The notes beneath the pieces were generated by a model. The model made no database searches, was not told the origin of the DNA, and saw nothing but the letters and a program-made list of their open reading frames with translations. Shown here piece by piece: positions 22,561 through 34,897 of a stretch of DNA of 64,000 nucleotides; position 1 is the stretch's first letter, and each line of letters opens with the position of its first letter. This DNA comes from Crocodylus rhombifer (lineage: Eukaryota > Chordata > Crocodylia > Crocodylidae). The position numbers were made by a program, and so were the translations under genes. The stretch is taken from the NCBI GenBank assembly GCA_038503035.1, contig JAVSML010001160.1, positions 62,001 to 126,000 on the forward strand. Reading direction: 5' to 3'.

Positions 22561-25380
22561 AAGGGTTTCAAGTGTGGATAAGAACCAGTGATGGGCTAAT
22601 TTCAGAAGGTTTGGAGTTTCATCCTGGAGAAGCATCCCAAATTTTGGATGCTTTTCTTTATACTTTATTTAATTTGGAATTATTGTATGATCAAGCTTCC
22701 CTTTTAAATGTCCTTGCATTCAGCTGAGACATCTGAGAGTCACATACGTCTTTTAGGAACTGCCATTTCCAGCCTTAATTGGAAGCATTTGGGATAATTT
22801 AACAAAATACCCAAACCTTTTTCAAACTTCACAAACATTCAGAGTCTACTGTTATTCTGTATGAATTGGTCCATCCACCAGTCACAGAAACTAAGGCTAG
22901 AAAGTGCTGTACAGCCGTAATGGAGCACACATTCATGGAACAACTGCTTTGAAAATAGTGGATCCCACTCTAAATTAACCCTGGATGGATATGTACTAAC
23001 CTAAAGCACTTTCTGTTTGAGTGCTTTATTGAAGGTCTATGCCAGATCCCATTGAGGATGAACTTAATGGGATCACCACCATCCCAGGCAGCATTGCACA
23101 GGGCTGTGATCTAGTCTCAGGAAGAACTCATTTGCTCTGTTTGAGTGTTAGGCCAGCCTCCCCTTCCCCCCAGCTGTCACTGACCTGAGTCAGTGACAGC
23201 CTCTGAGTCTAGCCCTGCACACAGCCAGGGGAGTGGGGGGGTGTGCAGAGTTTCTGTCCTTGTAGGTGTGGTGCACCACATCCCAGCTGCAGTGGGGGCT
23301 GTGGCCAAAGGAGTCCAGAGTCTCTCTTCCAGCATCTGCCCTAGCTGGGCTATGCCACACCACTGCTTGGCTGGTGGGGTGGGGACACCACTGTAGCACA
23401 CCACTGCTGGCTCCAGCTGTCAAGAGGCTGGAGTGGGGAAGGGGCTGTCTTCCCCACGTGGACCCAGCCCACCACCCCTAAGTTGTGGGGGGGCCTCAAA
23501 ATGGGAGAGCTCTGTTCTCCCCTTCTTCCCCCCCACGCCAGCCATTGCTAACAGTCGCCATTTGGTAGGGGGGAGGGTCCAAGGAGAGGGGCTTTTCTGG
23601 CAGCCTCCTGGGAGGTGTGCGGGAGCACCCCCAGCGGCCAGTCTGGGCAGGCTGTGAGTCCACCCCACCAAACAGCAAGCATCTGCTTGGTTGGCTCCTG
23701 CTCTAACTCAAAGAGCTTTGAGTAAAGCGTAATAAGTTAGAGCACTTCTTCCAGGGGTTTTTTGAACATCTGTACTTAGCCTGGGTCTAGCTTGGCCTTC
23801 TGTGATCTTCTGTGATAACTAGACTTTACTGCCAGAATAGCTCACTGGTAGGAATACACAGTAACAATATATCAGAACTGTAGGCTTGAATCAAATGTTG
23901 TACCTCTAGGCCTTTAGATGGAGTTATATTTCAACTCACTCTGGGTGAATCAACTCTCTAATGGAACATCTTTTTGATATATACCACAAGCCTCCAGTTT
24001 TCCAGAATGAGTGGGTCTGTTAGCCAGGATAAATACATCATATCAGACATGTTATCTTGTTATACTTATCTAACTTCTGCTTTGTATGATTGTCTTCACA
24101 CTGACAAGCATATAAAATGTATCTTTTATAAACTGAAAATGCATAGGAGCTAATTACATCACTTTATTTTCTCTGCCAGTACTGAAGAAGGTGCAGAGCA
24201 ATAGGTTTTTTTATTGCTAAGGTGTTACAAATGTAAATAGCATCAAGCAATCCATACTGAGTGCTTTGATTGAGCTGGGATTTAGATGCATCTCTCAGAA
24301 ATGTCCATCAGAGCAACCAGGCTGTGATGTATAGATTGATTTGATGCTGCCTACTTTATGTGAAAGGTAACAGTAATGGAGGGGTTTGTTTCCTTTCACA
24401 TTAAAGGCCCTCTGCATCCTGCTTAAACCCATAAAGATATCCCCATGTTTCCCTACTTTAGAGCACTGAGGCCCATGGTGTAGGCGTTTTTCTGGTTAAG
24501 TAGACTTTGATGGTTTGATAAATTAGTCGATATCAGGCACGTGAAGTGTTTCTTCAGCCTTTTCAGCTCCAGTTCAGGCTGGAAATCAAACCCTGATCAA
24601 TATGAAGTGGGTGGTATACAATGATGAGTGAAAATTCCTGTAGTCCCTTCATGACAGTCCCCCATGTCCTGCAGAGGTGGGGGGTGTCTCTTAGGCATTT
24701 AGAGCTGTTTTGGAGAGTCACCTGAGGCTAAAATATAAAGTGTGGCCTGTATACAATCTGTTTTGAGGGGTTTTTTAAATAGAAAGGCCATAGCATAGTT
24801 ATGGTTTATGGGGCTCTTTCCTTGCTTCTTGCAAATCAAAATTAACATGGGCCAAATCCCCTGGTCCCGCCATTGTACTGCCAGAAGGATTTCCAGCCAG
24901 CTAAGGATTCTTCCTCCCACTTAGGGAGCAGATGGTTGGAAGAGTGAAGCAGAGCACAAAGCACTCTGTCTTGTTCCTCAGCTAGGGATGGCTTTAATGA
25001 TGTAACGTATACCAAAGCTATTTCAAACCCTAGTCAGTGGACAGACCAGGGAAGAGAAAAATGGTCTGTAGCATAAACTTAATGTAATTGAAGACTGACT
25101 CACTTAACTGTAATTGGAGTCTTCCTGGGCAAGGACTACTGGTTTCAGCACTGGGCTGAAATATAATCAGAGACCTGCTTAACCATGTCAGCGGCCTGAA
25201 TCGCTACCAACACTTACTTTGCAGGAGCAAAGCTCTAAATGTAATTTACTTTTAACTAAGTTAAATTGCAGCTTGCAAAACTGCTGATATTTCATGTCTG
25301 GATGACCTCAGGGGAGAGTTAGAAGAGTTAGAAGAGTGCATCTAAGCAGATTATTTCATCAAAGAAAATAACGGGCTAAT
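22561..25380. other. SLC35F1: Intronic stretch with a GC-rich, repeat-like core
   Basis: 23155-23700 is GC-rich and CpG-poor and includes a perfect 12-bp-stem hairpin at 23173-23200. The open frames on both strands in this core have no domain. The rest, 23700-25380, is AT-rich intron with nothing I can name. Confidence 0.4.
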
Positions 25381-25384
25381 GAAC

Positions 25385-25560
25385 AGAAGGTGGTCTGGGG
25401 CTGAGGTGTTGGGCTGATTCTCAAGAGGGGTGGGCTCAAATCCCAGCTCTGCCACAAACTCCACATGTGATCTTGGGCAAATAACTGAATTCTCTGTGCT
25501 TTGGTTTCCCCAGGTATAAAATAGGGGTGCTCGTGATTCCTTTGTGAGGCTTATTTCAGT
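25385..25560 (+). repeat. MIR-type SINE
   Basis: The order of motifs is that of MIR/CORE-SINEs: a tRNA-like head with a B-box-like GGGCTCAAATCCCAGCTCTG, then GATCTTGGGCAAATAACTGA, then CTCTGTGCTTTGGTTTCCCC, then AAATAGGGGT with TTTGTGAGGC. These correspond to the MIR core 'tgaccttgggcaagtyacttaacctctctgtgcctcagtttcc'. The copy is old and mutated. MIRs are shared across amniotes, so it says nothing specific about species. Confidence 0.85.
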
Positions 25561-26114
25561 TGTGAACTAGCATGAGCTATGCCCTCTGCCAGGCCACATG
25601 CTGCACGGCACCTCCACATACACTGTACCGTTCACACAGGCGGCCCTCCCCCTGTTGCACTGCATGTCTGGGCACCACAGCTCACTCGTCCTCAAGCTGT
25701 GGGCTCCCCTGCTGCAATGTATTGTAGGTAGGGGTCCTCCCAACTCAAGGACGCAGATGGCCAATTTCATGGGGAGGAAGCTGGTGGAAGCCCAAAGATC
25801 CTGGCTGTTCCTTCAGCCAAAGCAATGAGGGAAGTGGTGGTCAGGTGAGAGCCCAGGGGCTGCAGATTAACCCCTCATGGACCAGTATAACAGGTACAGA
25901 TAGCCTGGTGACTCCAGCCTGTTTCAGAGTTGTTTGGGTCTTTTCCTTATATAAAGAAATGTCTATCTATCTCAATGAAAAACCCCCACATCTGTTCCCT
26001 ACTGATTTGGTCAGCATTTTGAATGCAGCACCAGGGCACGACTTTACAAATACATTACTTTCTCTGGCTGGGTTTCAGTTCCTTAGTGAGGTCAGAGATA
26101 TACACAGTCAAGTC

Positions 26115-26222
26115 AAAGTAAAGTGATTTTCAGATCATGGAAGAAGTATGTGGTAGAACTGGGAACAGATCCCAGGTCCTTTGAACACCTGTTCAGTGCT
26201 TAAGCTACAGAGCCACCCATCC
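26115..26222 (-). repeat. MIR-like / tRNA-derived SINE head
   Basis: On the minus strand: GGCTCTGTAGCTTAAGCACT, then GACCTGGGATCTGTTCCCAG and TTCTACCACATACTTC. This is the tRNA-like head and early core of a MIR-type SINE ('...gagcactgg...gacctgggttctagtcccagctctgccac'). The tail is missing or too diverged to see. Confidence 0.6.
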
Positions 26223-26371
26223 TCTCAATGAGATGCTGTTACCAATTGCAACTTGTGAACTTAAAAATATTTAACTAAACTGAGCTGCAAGATGTCTTTC
26301 CTTGTTACAGTATTAATGGGCCAATGTTCCACTGTTATCAGGTTTAGTATGGATTGGAAGCAGGTCTCAGT

Positions 26372-26626
26372 GGGCATGCCTACACGTGCATTAATGTGCC
26401 TTTTCAAATGTGCATTAAGTTTAGTACCTCCAATGTGCCGCACTAAATTAATGCATATGAGGCTTCACTAATGCTCAGTAGTGCATTTGCATGCTTTTTA
26501 GTGACACTTAATGCATGATATACTATTTTACTGTGCATTAGTGTAATGTCACAATTTTTTACATGACACTTTTAATGCTCAGTAAAATAGTTTACTATCC
26601 ATTAAAGCACATGTGTAGACACGCCC
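26372..26626. mobile_element. MITE-like element (GGGYGCRTCTACAC family)
   Basis: The ends GGGCATGCCTACACGTGCAT and ...GCACATGTGTAGACACGCCC form a clear inverted repeat. The three bases AGT lie on both sides (26369-26371 and 26627-26629). The interior GTACCTCCAATGTGCCGCAC, ACAATTTTTTACATGACACT and TAATGCTCAGTAAAATAG closely parallels the element at 28963-29213. It is 255 bp and non-coding. Confidence 0.75.
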
Positions 26627-26629
26627 AGT

Positions 26630-28962
26630 GAGACCTACAAATCTGTGTTATTTTACAGTTTTTACTACATTTTCAAGAGACATATTTCTGTAGAAAGGGA
26701 GAGAGAAGTTAGAAAATGAAGGGCAATATCTTTCTCAAGCAATGTTTCAGCCAAAGAGAGGAATTACACAGCCCCTGAGACCTTCCAATTGAGTTGTTCA
26801 GTTATATGCAGGGTAGCAGTGCAGAATGATCCTCTCAAACTCCAATTCTTAGGAACAGTTTAAGGAACAGCTATTTTTTGAGATAGTCTTTCTTGCTTTC
26901 GATTAATACTGAATCTGAAAAGATGAGGTTGATGGGTCAAGATAAAAATTCCCCTCTTAGACACAGCCATAGAGTGTGCCAGTAAATGTCATCTTCACTA
27001 GAATGCAACTATCTTAGCCAAGGAATCTAACAGCTTTTTACAGCAAACAGCAATCCTGGTCAATTTTTATGTGATTAATTTAATTCCTACCTAGCGCTGA
27101 TTTTAAAACCCACTGAAATTATAGGAAAGATTCTCTTTTGTGTCAGCAGGCTTTGGATCAGGGCCACAGACTAGTGGAAAATAACTTAATTATCAGTTAT
27201 GGCTCCTATTCACAGCCTACATAATTTTTAACTACAGATATTTGCTTTACTTCCATAGAATGAAATATCTTAAAGAATGCTATTAAAAAGTCTTCCATGT
27301 TTATACTTCAGCAAGCCAATGACCAAACTTCTAAAAATGTGCTTGTCATAGAAGAGACAAAAAAAAAATCAGGGTCCAGCCTGTAATATGTTATTCTAAT
27401 CCAGAATCTGAGTTCAAGATTCCTATTGTTGTGTGAATTAAAGACTTTTTTTTTTTTGGCAAAAATCTTGGTCCAAAGAAGGTATCACCTCTGTCCATGA
27501 GCCATGATTGCTTTTTCCTCTAGACCAATATGGCTACAACCTGGATACTTGAAATGACTGATTAAGTTTTATTACCACAGGAGGGAGTTCTCAGCCCAAA
27601 CTAGTCCTTTCAGTGCTGTGACATAGTGAAAAAGTCCTTCAGCAGACTCACTCGCACACTGTACACTGTGTTGTATGCTGGCAGTACAGCTGGATGATTA
27701 TACCAGATCATGCTGCCAGATGACACACGAGGACCTGGTGACATGCTTGGAAAAAAGCAATTAATGACTGACGAAAAGCAGAACCCTACCTTCTTCTTAC
27801 TCTACAGTCCTTCTGGCACATTTTAAACTTTCCCCATTATGGTGCATTCCCATCTGAAGTGTACTTATATCACTCTAGCTGTGGAAAATGACAGCAGACA
27901 CAGACTTGTCACCAGGGGTTATGCTTCTAAAAGTTTCAGAAACTCTTCAACTGAGCTGTTTCTGTAAAAATGCCAAACATAGCAGGATGAACCACAAGGA
28001 GGATGTCAACGACAAGTCCCATTGCTCAGTTAGAGGACACTAAAAACTTTGTACATTTAAATATAATTCACTTTCATCAAAATAATTATTGCCTTGCAAC
28101 CATGAAGAACTAAAGCAAGATGGCTAAAGCCTGAATAATTTATTTCGCTTTCTTTCTAGCATTGCATTAAAATAAAGCAAGAGAAACAAATGTGACGACT
28201 GTCCAAGTCCCATACTCAGTTAGCATTACAGAACAGATTTATGTAGAATAACTTCTCTACCTAGTGAAACAAGCCCATATTTAGTCACAGTGTTGTAGTT
28301 ACTTGTTGGTATTTTCATTCATTCGCATATTCTGGACCACAGCTGAACATTCACACTTTTAAAACTCTTGCTAAATACAAAATCAGTTCTGTTTCTGGCT
28401 TGTCAAGTTGGCCTTACAGGTTGTCTTTTAGCAATCTTTGCATTTACCACCATTTTGTGGCTTTTTCATTTTCTAAGGGAAGTTACCTTTCAAGGTGGGT
28501 GAGACAGGTCAGAATCCTCCACATCCCGGCATACTCATGTATCTTTCCCATCATCCTTTTGTCCATTTCTACGTTTGAAGTGTTTAAAAATTTTTGAGAT
28601 CCCAAGTTTGCTTTTCCTCCTTTATAAGTTTCATGCTTGGGACAGCTATGGGGGGCTTAACTGTCCTATTTATACTTCTTGTACCTGATCTTAGGCTAGC
28701 TGCTGGTATCAGATGTGCCAGTCCACTTACCTATTCTAACATGCCAGGCACAGCAGCCTTCCTGAATTGACTGGAAATAAGTGGAGCACCCTGCATTTCA
28801 GCTCTGGCTTTATTCAAAGCTCTTCAACTTATACGGGGGAAACAGGTGCCATAAAAATGATTGCGCTGAATCTTTCCTCTTCCAAAGATTCAGCCATTGC
28901 AGGGGAAAGCCACCATATTTCAGGTCACTTTGTACAGCTCCAATTTGCAGATCAGTCCCACT
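26630..28962. other. SLC35F1: Intronic stretch, nothing recognised
   Basis: AT-rich intron with short poly-A and poly-T runs near 27358 and 27450. No exon, no recognised repeat. Confidence 0.45.
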
Positions 28963-29213
28963 GGGCAGGTGTACATGTACATTAAAGCCCTTTTTGTAAT
29001 GTGCAGTAAATGTGGTACCTCCAATGTGAGGTACTAAAATAATGCACATTAGGCTGCCATAATGCACAGTAACTAATGTGTCCTTTTTTAAAGTGACAAT
29101 ACACAGTAGCTTCTTTTACTGCACATTAGCATAGTTGCACAATTTTTTACGTGACACTTTAATGCACAGTAAAATAGGCTACTGCACATTAAAGTGCGTG
29201 TGTAGATGCGCCC
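28963..29213. mobile_element. MITE-like element (GGGYGCRTCTACAC family), best-preserved copy
   Basis: The ends are GGGCAGGTGTACATGTACAT and ...GTGCGTGTGTAGATGCGCCC. The interior has GTACCTCCAATGTGAGGTAC, TAATGCACAGTAACTAATG, CACAATTTTTTACGTGACAC and TTTAATGCACAGTAAAATAG. It aligns along its whole length with 26372-26626. The repeated TAATGCACAGTA words on both sides give the element a partly palindromic structure. No target duplication is obvious. Confidence 0.75.
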
Positions 29214-30285
29214 ATGATGTTTTATTCCTATGGACTTCTTTATTTCTGGGGTCCTGCACATACCTCAAGTGCAAATCCTGAAATGTTACCAGAAAGGTTA
29301 TTTATGTGGTATTTCCAGACCAACAGAAGTAGGAGGTCTGGTCTTGTGAGATTGCCTGCCAAACTATGCGGACCTAAGCTTTGGATAAACATCAGTTCTT
29401 GTATATTTATGCACCAACCTTCTGAGGTCAACTGAGAGCTTGTTTACCACCAACGTCTCCGATTTGTATAGTCACATTAAAGCACATGCATTCCCATTAA
29501 CTGGTTTCTGAATTCAGTTTACAAACAAAATAATCCACAAGTGAACTACCCTGGACTTTCACTGAAGCAAATACTGATGTTATTACAGAGATCCTTTTTC
29601 TAATGTAATTTTAAACTGTTACTCTTGTAGAAGTAATTGGCTTACTTGACTAGAAAAACAGACAAAGACCAGAAGTACTGACACTGCTTAATTCAAATGT
29701 TCTGAAATAAGGAATCCGCATTTCTGCATTCCTTGGGTTATCTTAATATCTTGCCCTGTATACCTTGGAATAGCCCTATGCATAAATAATTGTTTAAGTA
29801 AATGACCTAAGTTTCTGTGTAATTTACTATTGTTTTGTTTCTCCAAGGTGTATCCTTTTATCTCTTTCTCTGTCTTTAGTATAAATAGGCTTGTAACCTT
29901 AGAGAGTCTGAGAAATCCTTTGAAACAGACAAGTGGGTGATTCCCCTTGCTGTATGGAATTCTCCCTGTGATCACAGTATAGCCTTAAACAAAAAAATGC
30001 TACTAGCTCTGTCAGTTCTAATTCAACCACAATGTGAAATTTGATTTCTTTCACACGTTAATGTGTGTTACTTAATTGTCAAAAGTGCTTTTAACTGAAA
30101 ACATATTTTATAAGGGTACTTTTAAGATATATTTTTAAATCCATGACATCTGTATTATTCATATAGCACAACCTGTGTGCTACAGCCTACACATACATGC
30201 TTTGACAGTAATAAAGCCACCTACTAACAGACAGCATTTCATCCAGAGGTCTTAAAATATTTGACAAATATTGGTAAATACCTTA
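29214..30285. other. SLC35F1: Intronic stretch, nothing recognised
   Basis: Plain AT-rich intron without exon or recognisable repeat. Confidence 0.45.
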
Positions 30286-30400
30286 TTTTGCAGAGGGAGA
30301 AGTTGAAGCCAAGTGCCTTGGCTAAAGTTACAAAATAAATAAACCTCAGATCTGAGAAGAGACCTCAGGCATCCTTAACTCCAGTTAACTGGCTAATATT
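30286..30400 (-). repeat. MIR-type SINE fragment
   Basis: TTTGCAGAGGGAGAAGTTGA, AAGTGCCTTGGCTAAAGTTA and CTCAGATCTGAG on the plus strand mirror the reverse of the MIR core ('tgaggcacagagaggttaagtgacttgcccaaggtcac'). The copy is only about 230 bp upstream of the last SLC35F1 exon. Confidence 0.7.
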
Positions 30401-30626
30401 TATGTATTTCAGGAGAATTTCAGTCTTTTTTATTAGTAAAATATGAAGGGACAATTAATGTGGGAAAACTAATTTCCAACAAAAAGTGCTGTCAAAATCC
30501 ACACCCAATGAAAGACTAACAATGCCTTATGCTGTACAAACCCGGGCTTGAAATTTTCCTCTAGTCCCCATGAACACAGAGCAACCCGTGCTGCTTTCTA
30601 ATGATTCTGCTTTCATCTGTGTTTAG

Positions 30627-30851
30627 TTTTCAGGACTTTATCTGCTGTCATTCTTCACTATCCTTGTTGGTCTGGTGCTCTACTCCTCCACATCAACCTA
30701 TGTTGCCCAGGATCCACGGGTATACAAGCAGTTTCGAAACCCTTCAGGACCTGTTGTAGACTTGCCCGCACCTGGACAACTGGAACCATCAGTAACATAT
30801 ACCAGTCTAGGCCAAGAGACAGAAGAAGAGCCTCACGTCAGAGTTGCCTAA
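30627..30851 (+). CDS. SLC35F1: SLC35F1 last coding exon (final helix and C-terminal tail)
   Basis: Seventy-four codons and a TAA stop at 30849-30851. The exon opens with FSGLYLLSFFTILVGLVLY, the last membrane helix, then STSTYVAQDPRVYKQF and a hydrophilic tail ending SVTYTSLGQETEEEPHVRVA. The tail is a hallmark of SLC35F1 and differs from other SLC35F members. In-frame joining to 1183 gives ...LFHYK|FSGLYL, as in vertebrate SLC35F1. The acceptor is GTGTTTAG at 30619-30626. The mostly acidic tail presumably faces the cytosol and includes a proline-rich bend (DLPAPGQLEPS). No truncation or frameshift is seen; the earlier exons lie upstream of this window. Confidence 0.97.
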   Translation, partial: FSGLYLLSFFTILVGLVLYSSTSTYVAQDPRVYKQFRNPSGPVVDLPAPGQLEPSVTYTSLGQETEEEPHVRVA

Positions 30852-32289
30852 ACCCAGGCACTTGTCACCCACTGATGATTCGGTGGAATTCATATATTCA
30901 TTATCTCTGTATTGTACATAGAGAAAGGTATTTACCAGGTGCAGTTACATTGGTGGGCTGCAAGGTAGCAAATAGAAAAGGCTTGTAAAAGTACAAATTA
31001 ATTGTTACTGGGTGTATATTGCAAAAAAAGGTGCCAGTCCTTTGTTTAGGGTATTAGTGGTATGTTGGCGATAGCATAATGCTTTTTATGAATCATTCCC
31101 TCTGAAACTACCTGTGAAGACAGTCAGGATACAAGCTGAAATTACGTACAAATCAGGGGGCATTTTTGTACCTATTGTATGATAATCTGCCAGGGCCACA
31201 CCAAGGTGTGGAAAAGCCACATTTTTACAGCAAATCCACTTGTGCAGTCACTGTTATTTTCTCTCTTTTTAAGGTGTATTTATTTTGCACAAAATAGACG
31301 GGGTACTCATGGTAGCTACATCCTGAAGCATTTTTGTTAGCACCTGTATCTGATGGGGGAAAGATAATGTATTCAGCTCTGCTTTCTATCTGGTTGCCCA
31401 CTTTTTATGTAATCTGTGCTGTGAATCCAGAGGAAAGACAATTTACAGTATCAGCCTCTATTCTAGGAATAGGTATAAATTGAGCATTTTAGCCTTACTA
31501 TATTTGCAGAAGTGAATTACTTAAGCATTGACCTTTTTATGTTCCGTGATGGATTTCCTGGTGGCTGAGGTTCTGCATCAGGTGACAGGGAATTATATTT
31601 CTATAGCTGCATCTAACCTGCAGGGGAAAAAAACCCACAGAATGAATTTCTTACTTTTTACACGTAAATCTGTATTGAAAAGTGCATTTTCTAGTTTCCT
31701 ACTTATTGTAGCTCTCATTGGTAAGACAACATATCAGTCAGACCAGGGCATTTATTTTAAATCCTTCGTATAAAGAAGCCTTCTGCATTTCCAAATGTCT
31801 TAGTCCTTTGATACAGGATGTGTTGGGTTCCTTTTCCTAACAATACCAACCTGGAAACATGTCAGTTTTTTATCAGAACTTACTCATGCCACAGTCATAC
31901 GTATTAGTAAGCAGTGGAACGAATTCTTATGTAGTAACACTGAATTATCTGCTGGTGGGACTGCAGTACTTAAAAGATATTTAGGCCATACAGTGGAGCC
32001 AATTATTTTACCCTAATAACAAAAGTAATAGAAGAACCAAGCAGTTTTCTTATACTTACCAGGACACGTGAAAGTCCTCTATACATTTTGCTCTAAAATG
32101 TACTTGCTATGGGATCCTTATCAGAAATATGAAGATGCTTCTGTTGAAACCTAAGCAGAGCCATAGAAGTCTATAACCTGTCTTGATTTTTTCCCGTTGG
32201 GAGCCCAGTGAAAGACAGAGTCTTTTCTTCATACCTACATAGTCTATTTGCCTCATAAAATTACTGAAAGGAAGGATAGTCTTACTAAT

Positions 32290-32475
32290 AGATCAGAGAT
32301 TGAAGTGAGCTTGGTTTTATTCACAAAATTGCCACAGATTTCTTGTGGGATCTTGGGCTTGTCTTTTACCCTCTGTGTGGCTTAGTTTCCCAGTTTGTAT
32401 ATATAGGGATAAAAATACTTTACCTACCTCACAGGGGTGTTGTAGGGCTAAGCTGTTTTAAAGTGCTTTAAGATC
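32290..32475 (+). repeat. MIR-type SINE inside the 3' UTR
   Basis: GATCTTGGGCTTGTCTTTTA, CCCTCTGTGTGGCTTAGTTT, CCCAGTTTGTA and TACCTACCTCACAGGGGTGT, followed by TGTAGGGCTAAG, is the MIR core and tail in order ('gaccttgggcaag...ctctctgtgcctcagtttcc...tacctacctcacagggttgttgtgagg'). It lies in the transcribed UTR and is therefore part of the mRNA. Confidence 0.8.
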
Positions 32476-33696
32476 TTCAAAAAGATGGAGTTAAGGAAGT
32501 GCAATATGTGATATATTCATTGTATTAAAAACAGGGTTTTCAGCAATGTTGATTGATTTTCTGCTGGTGGGTACAGGAAGTATATTTTACTTGAATGATA
32601 TTGTACTGAGGAAGTCAGTCTTTAAATGGAAAAGTTGGGCTTTATGTAATCCCCCCCACCCCCCAAACTCACCTACTTTTATGAGAAAAAGAAACTTCAG
32701 TCTTGTTATTAAAAGGGCCCTACAAGTCAACCAAGTGGGCTGGTTTTCAGCCGAAACAGTATTTGTTTTGTATAGTTCTGTTCTGTTATATGACAGAAAG
32801 GATTTCTCTGCAGCAGGTTTAAAGAAGTTTGCATGGAAGTATAAAAAGTAACCCATTACAAAATGCTAATGAACAACTCAATATCTGCTAATTGTCTTCT
32901 TCCTGAGCATGATGAAAAGAGGCATACTCTGTACGATTATGCTTCGGCTGCCTGCCATGATCCCACTGCAGTTGCGAAGAGGGGACTTCAGTATTGCCAA
33001 ATTACCCTCACAGGGGTTCCAAAATCATGAGTTAGGCCCTGCCAATTCACGTCATTGATTTAAAAATCACGGGAGTTTGAACACAATATATTTGGAATTG
33101 GTTTTATTTGCCTTCTGCCCTTTGAGCCTTTAGCATTTATGTTTTCAAACTTTTCCCTGCAACTCTGACACCTGCAAAAATTTCTTCTTCTTTATATTCT
33201 TTTTTTTAAAATAAAAGCTGAGAGTCTCATGTAATAACTTGACTCTAGGATTAGGGGCTTTTAGGGCAATTCCAAATATTGTGAGATTTACCATAAAACC
33301 ACAAGTGTCAGCAACATTTAATTTGTTCACATTCACCTCCGTGCACAGGACCACTTCACTTCCATTGAGGATCCTGGAATAGGACTTATGGGTGTAGGTG
33401 ACCAATCATACACTGGCTGAAGCTTCATGCTTGTTCAGACAGCAGAAGACCATGGCACCAATGAAGCCCTCAGATCAGGGCCCACCAATATATGGGCTTT
33501 GTGCTAGCCTCTAACCTTTTCTAGCAAGGGAGTATGTTTTTTGGTTACAAATGTCTTCATTCTCTCAGGTACCCAGAGGCACACTTACGGGCACCTGTCA
33601 TCTCTCAGACTTTTTTGCTACCTTTTATACCAATTAAATACCTTTCTCTGGACATTATTCTCATGTTGGTCTCAAGACCTTTCAAGACTGCATGTT

Positions 33697-33721
33697 TGTG
33701 TGTGTGTATGTGTGTGTGTGT
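33697..33721. repeat. (TG)n microsatellite
   Basis: About 25 bp of alternating T and G with one interruption (TGTGTGTGTATGTGTGTG...). It lies in the SLC35F1 3' UTR. Confidence 0.95.
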
Positions 33722-34885
33722 TTCATGTTTACAATTCCTTCATTTTGCATAATTATTTTGGTTTACTTCATTCTTAGTATTTATTTTTAAGCCAAATGTT
33801 TGTAGTAATTTTTTTCTCATCTTTATGACACTAATTTGTAGATGTTTATTAAAGTCTTACTAGGTTCAACTGGGTGGAAGGCATATCCAGGTTATTTAGA
33901 CCTGAGAATTTTTACATAAAAAGGTTTGCAATCAATGGATGGCTAAGAGGTGCCATTCAAAGCAATTTTATAAGACATTTTAAATGACTCTATTCTATGG
34001 AAATAAATTATGAATGTTCAGATATGCACTGTACACTCAACAACCATCCCATGTGTTTTTTTGCACATGAAGAGTTTCAAGTCACCAGGATAACTTATTG
34101 TGGTGTTGGGTGTGTCATATTGCCCCAAAGGATGGATCTCAAAGGAAGATAGTAGTTTAACATTACAGATATTCTGTTGAACAAAATCTGAGGTCCAGGA
34201 GGGGGAAAGAAAGCATTCTTTCTAACTGTTTAATTCCAGCAATTCAAGACCTCAGTAGACACCAGCAAAGGTTCAGCTATCCAACTGGCAGCTACTCTAC
34301 TGGTTGAATTAGGACTTCACCAGTTCTGTGTAGATCTTTTCCTTGAACAAACTGAAGCTCTACTGCCCCACTGGCAATGAATGGCCCTTAGCAAGACTGA
34401 TGTAATTTTCAGCTACTGGAAGAAAGCCTGCACTGGGAGACAGAACTTATCTTTGTTCCAGCGATAAACTTTTCAAACACACAACAGACCAAGCAATTGA
34501 AAATTTTGCACCACTGTGTCATATGAAAAAGTTTCAATGTATAGTTTAGATATTGCTAACTTGTGCTATTAACATTTTGACAAGCGTGTAGTATTGTTTT
34601 CTTTCCTTTTTTTTTAACCATTTAGTATTCCTGAGCTAGCTACAAATATAAATTTTACCCCATGGGTAGGCTTTTTATTGTTATATGCCATAATAAAGCA
34701 CACTAATCTTGAAACAACAAATGGAAATATGAACCAAAACCAAAACCAAACAAGCCCCCGCCCTCCCCCTCCCCCCCACAAAAAAATCCTGCACCGAAAA
34801 GCTGAACAAACCTTTCTCCGTTTTGATATTTGCATGCTCCTACATGGACTGGCTGTGGCAATGTAATGCCTGTATAATGTTTTCA

Positions 34886-34897
34886 AATAAAAATAAA
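34886..34897 (+). terminator. SLC35F1: Tandem AATAAA poly(A) signal, likely main SLC35F1 mRNA end
   Basis: Two adjacent hexamers, AATAAAAATAAA, are followed within 15-45 bp by T/GT-rich DNA (TTTCCTTGTCTGTTTTCTT near 34922-34940). This is the standard arrangement for cleavage about 15-25 bp downstream. It is the last strong signal before the repeat-rich intergenic DNA. Confidence 0.7.

Larger units (their letters stand above)
1184..30626 (+). other. SLC35F1: SLC35F1 last intron (29.4 kb)
   Basis: The donor is AAG|GTAAAT at 1184 and the acceptor is TTTCATCTGTGTTTAG ending at 30626. The intron is filled with mobile-element remnants listed separately, separated by AT-rich DNA without coding potential. 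The numerous short open frames inside it have no recognisable domains, and several sit in GC-rich decayed repeats where long frames arise by chance. Confidence 0.9.
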
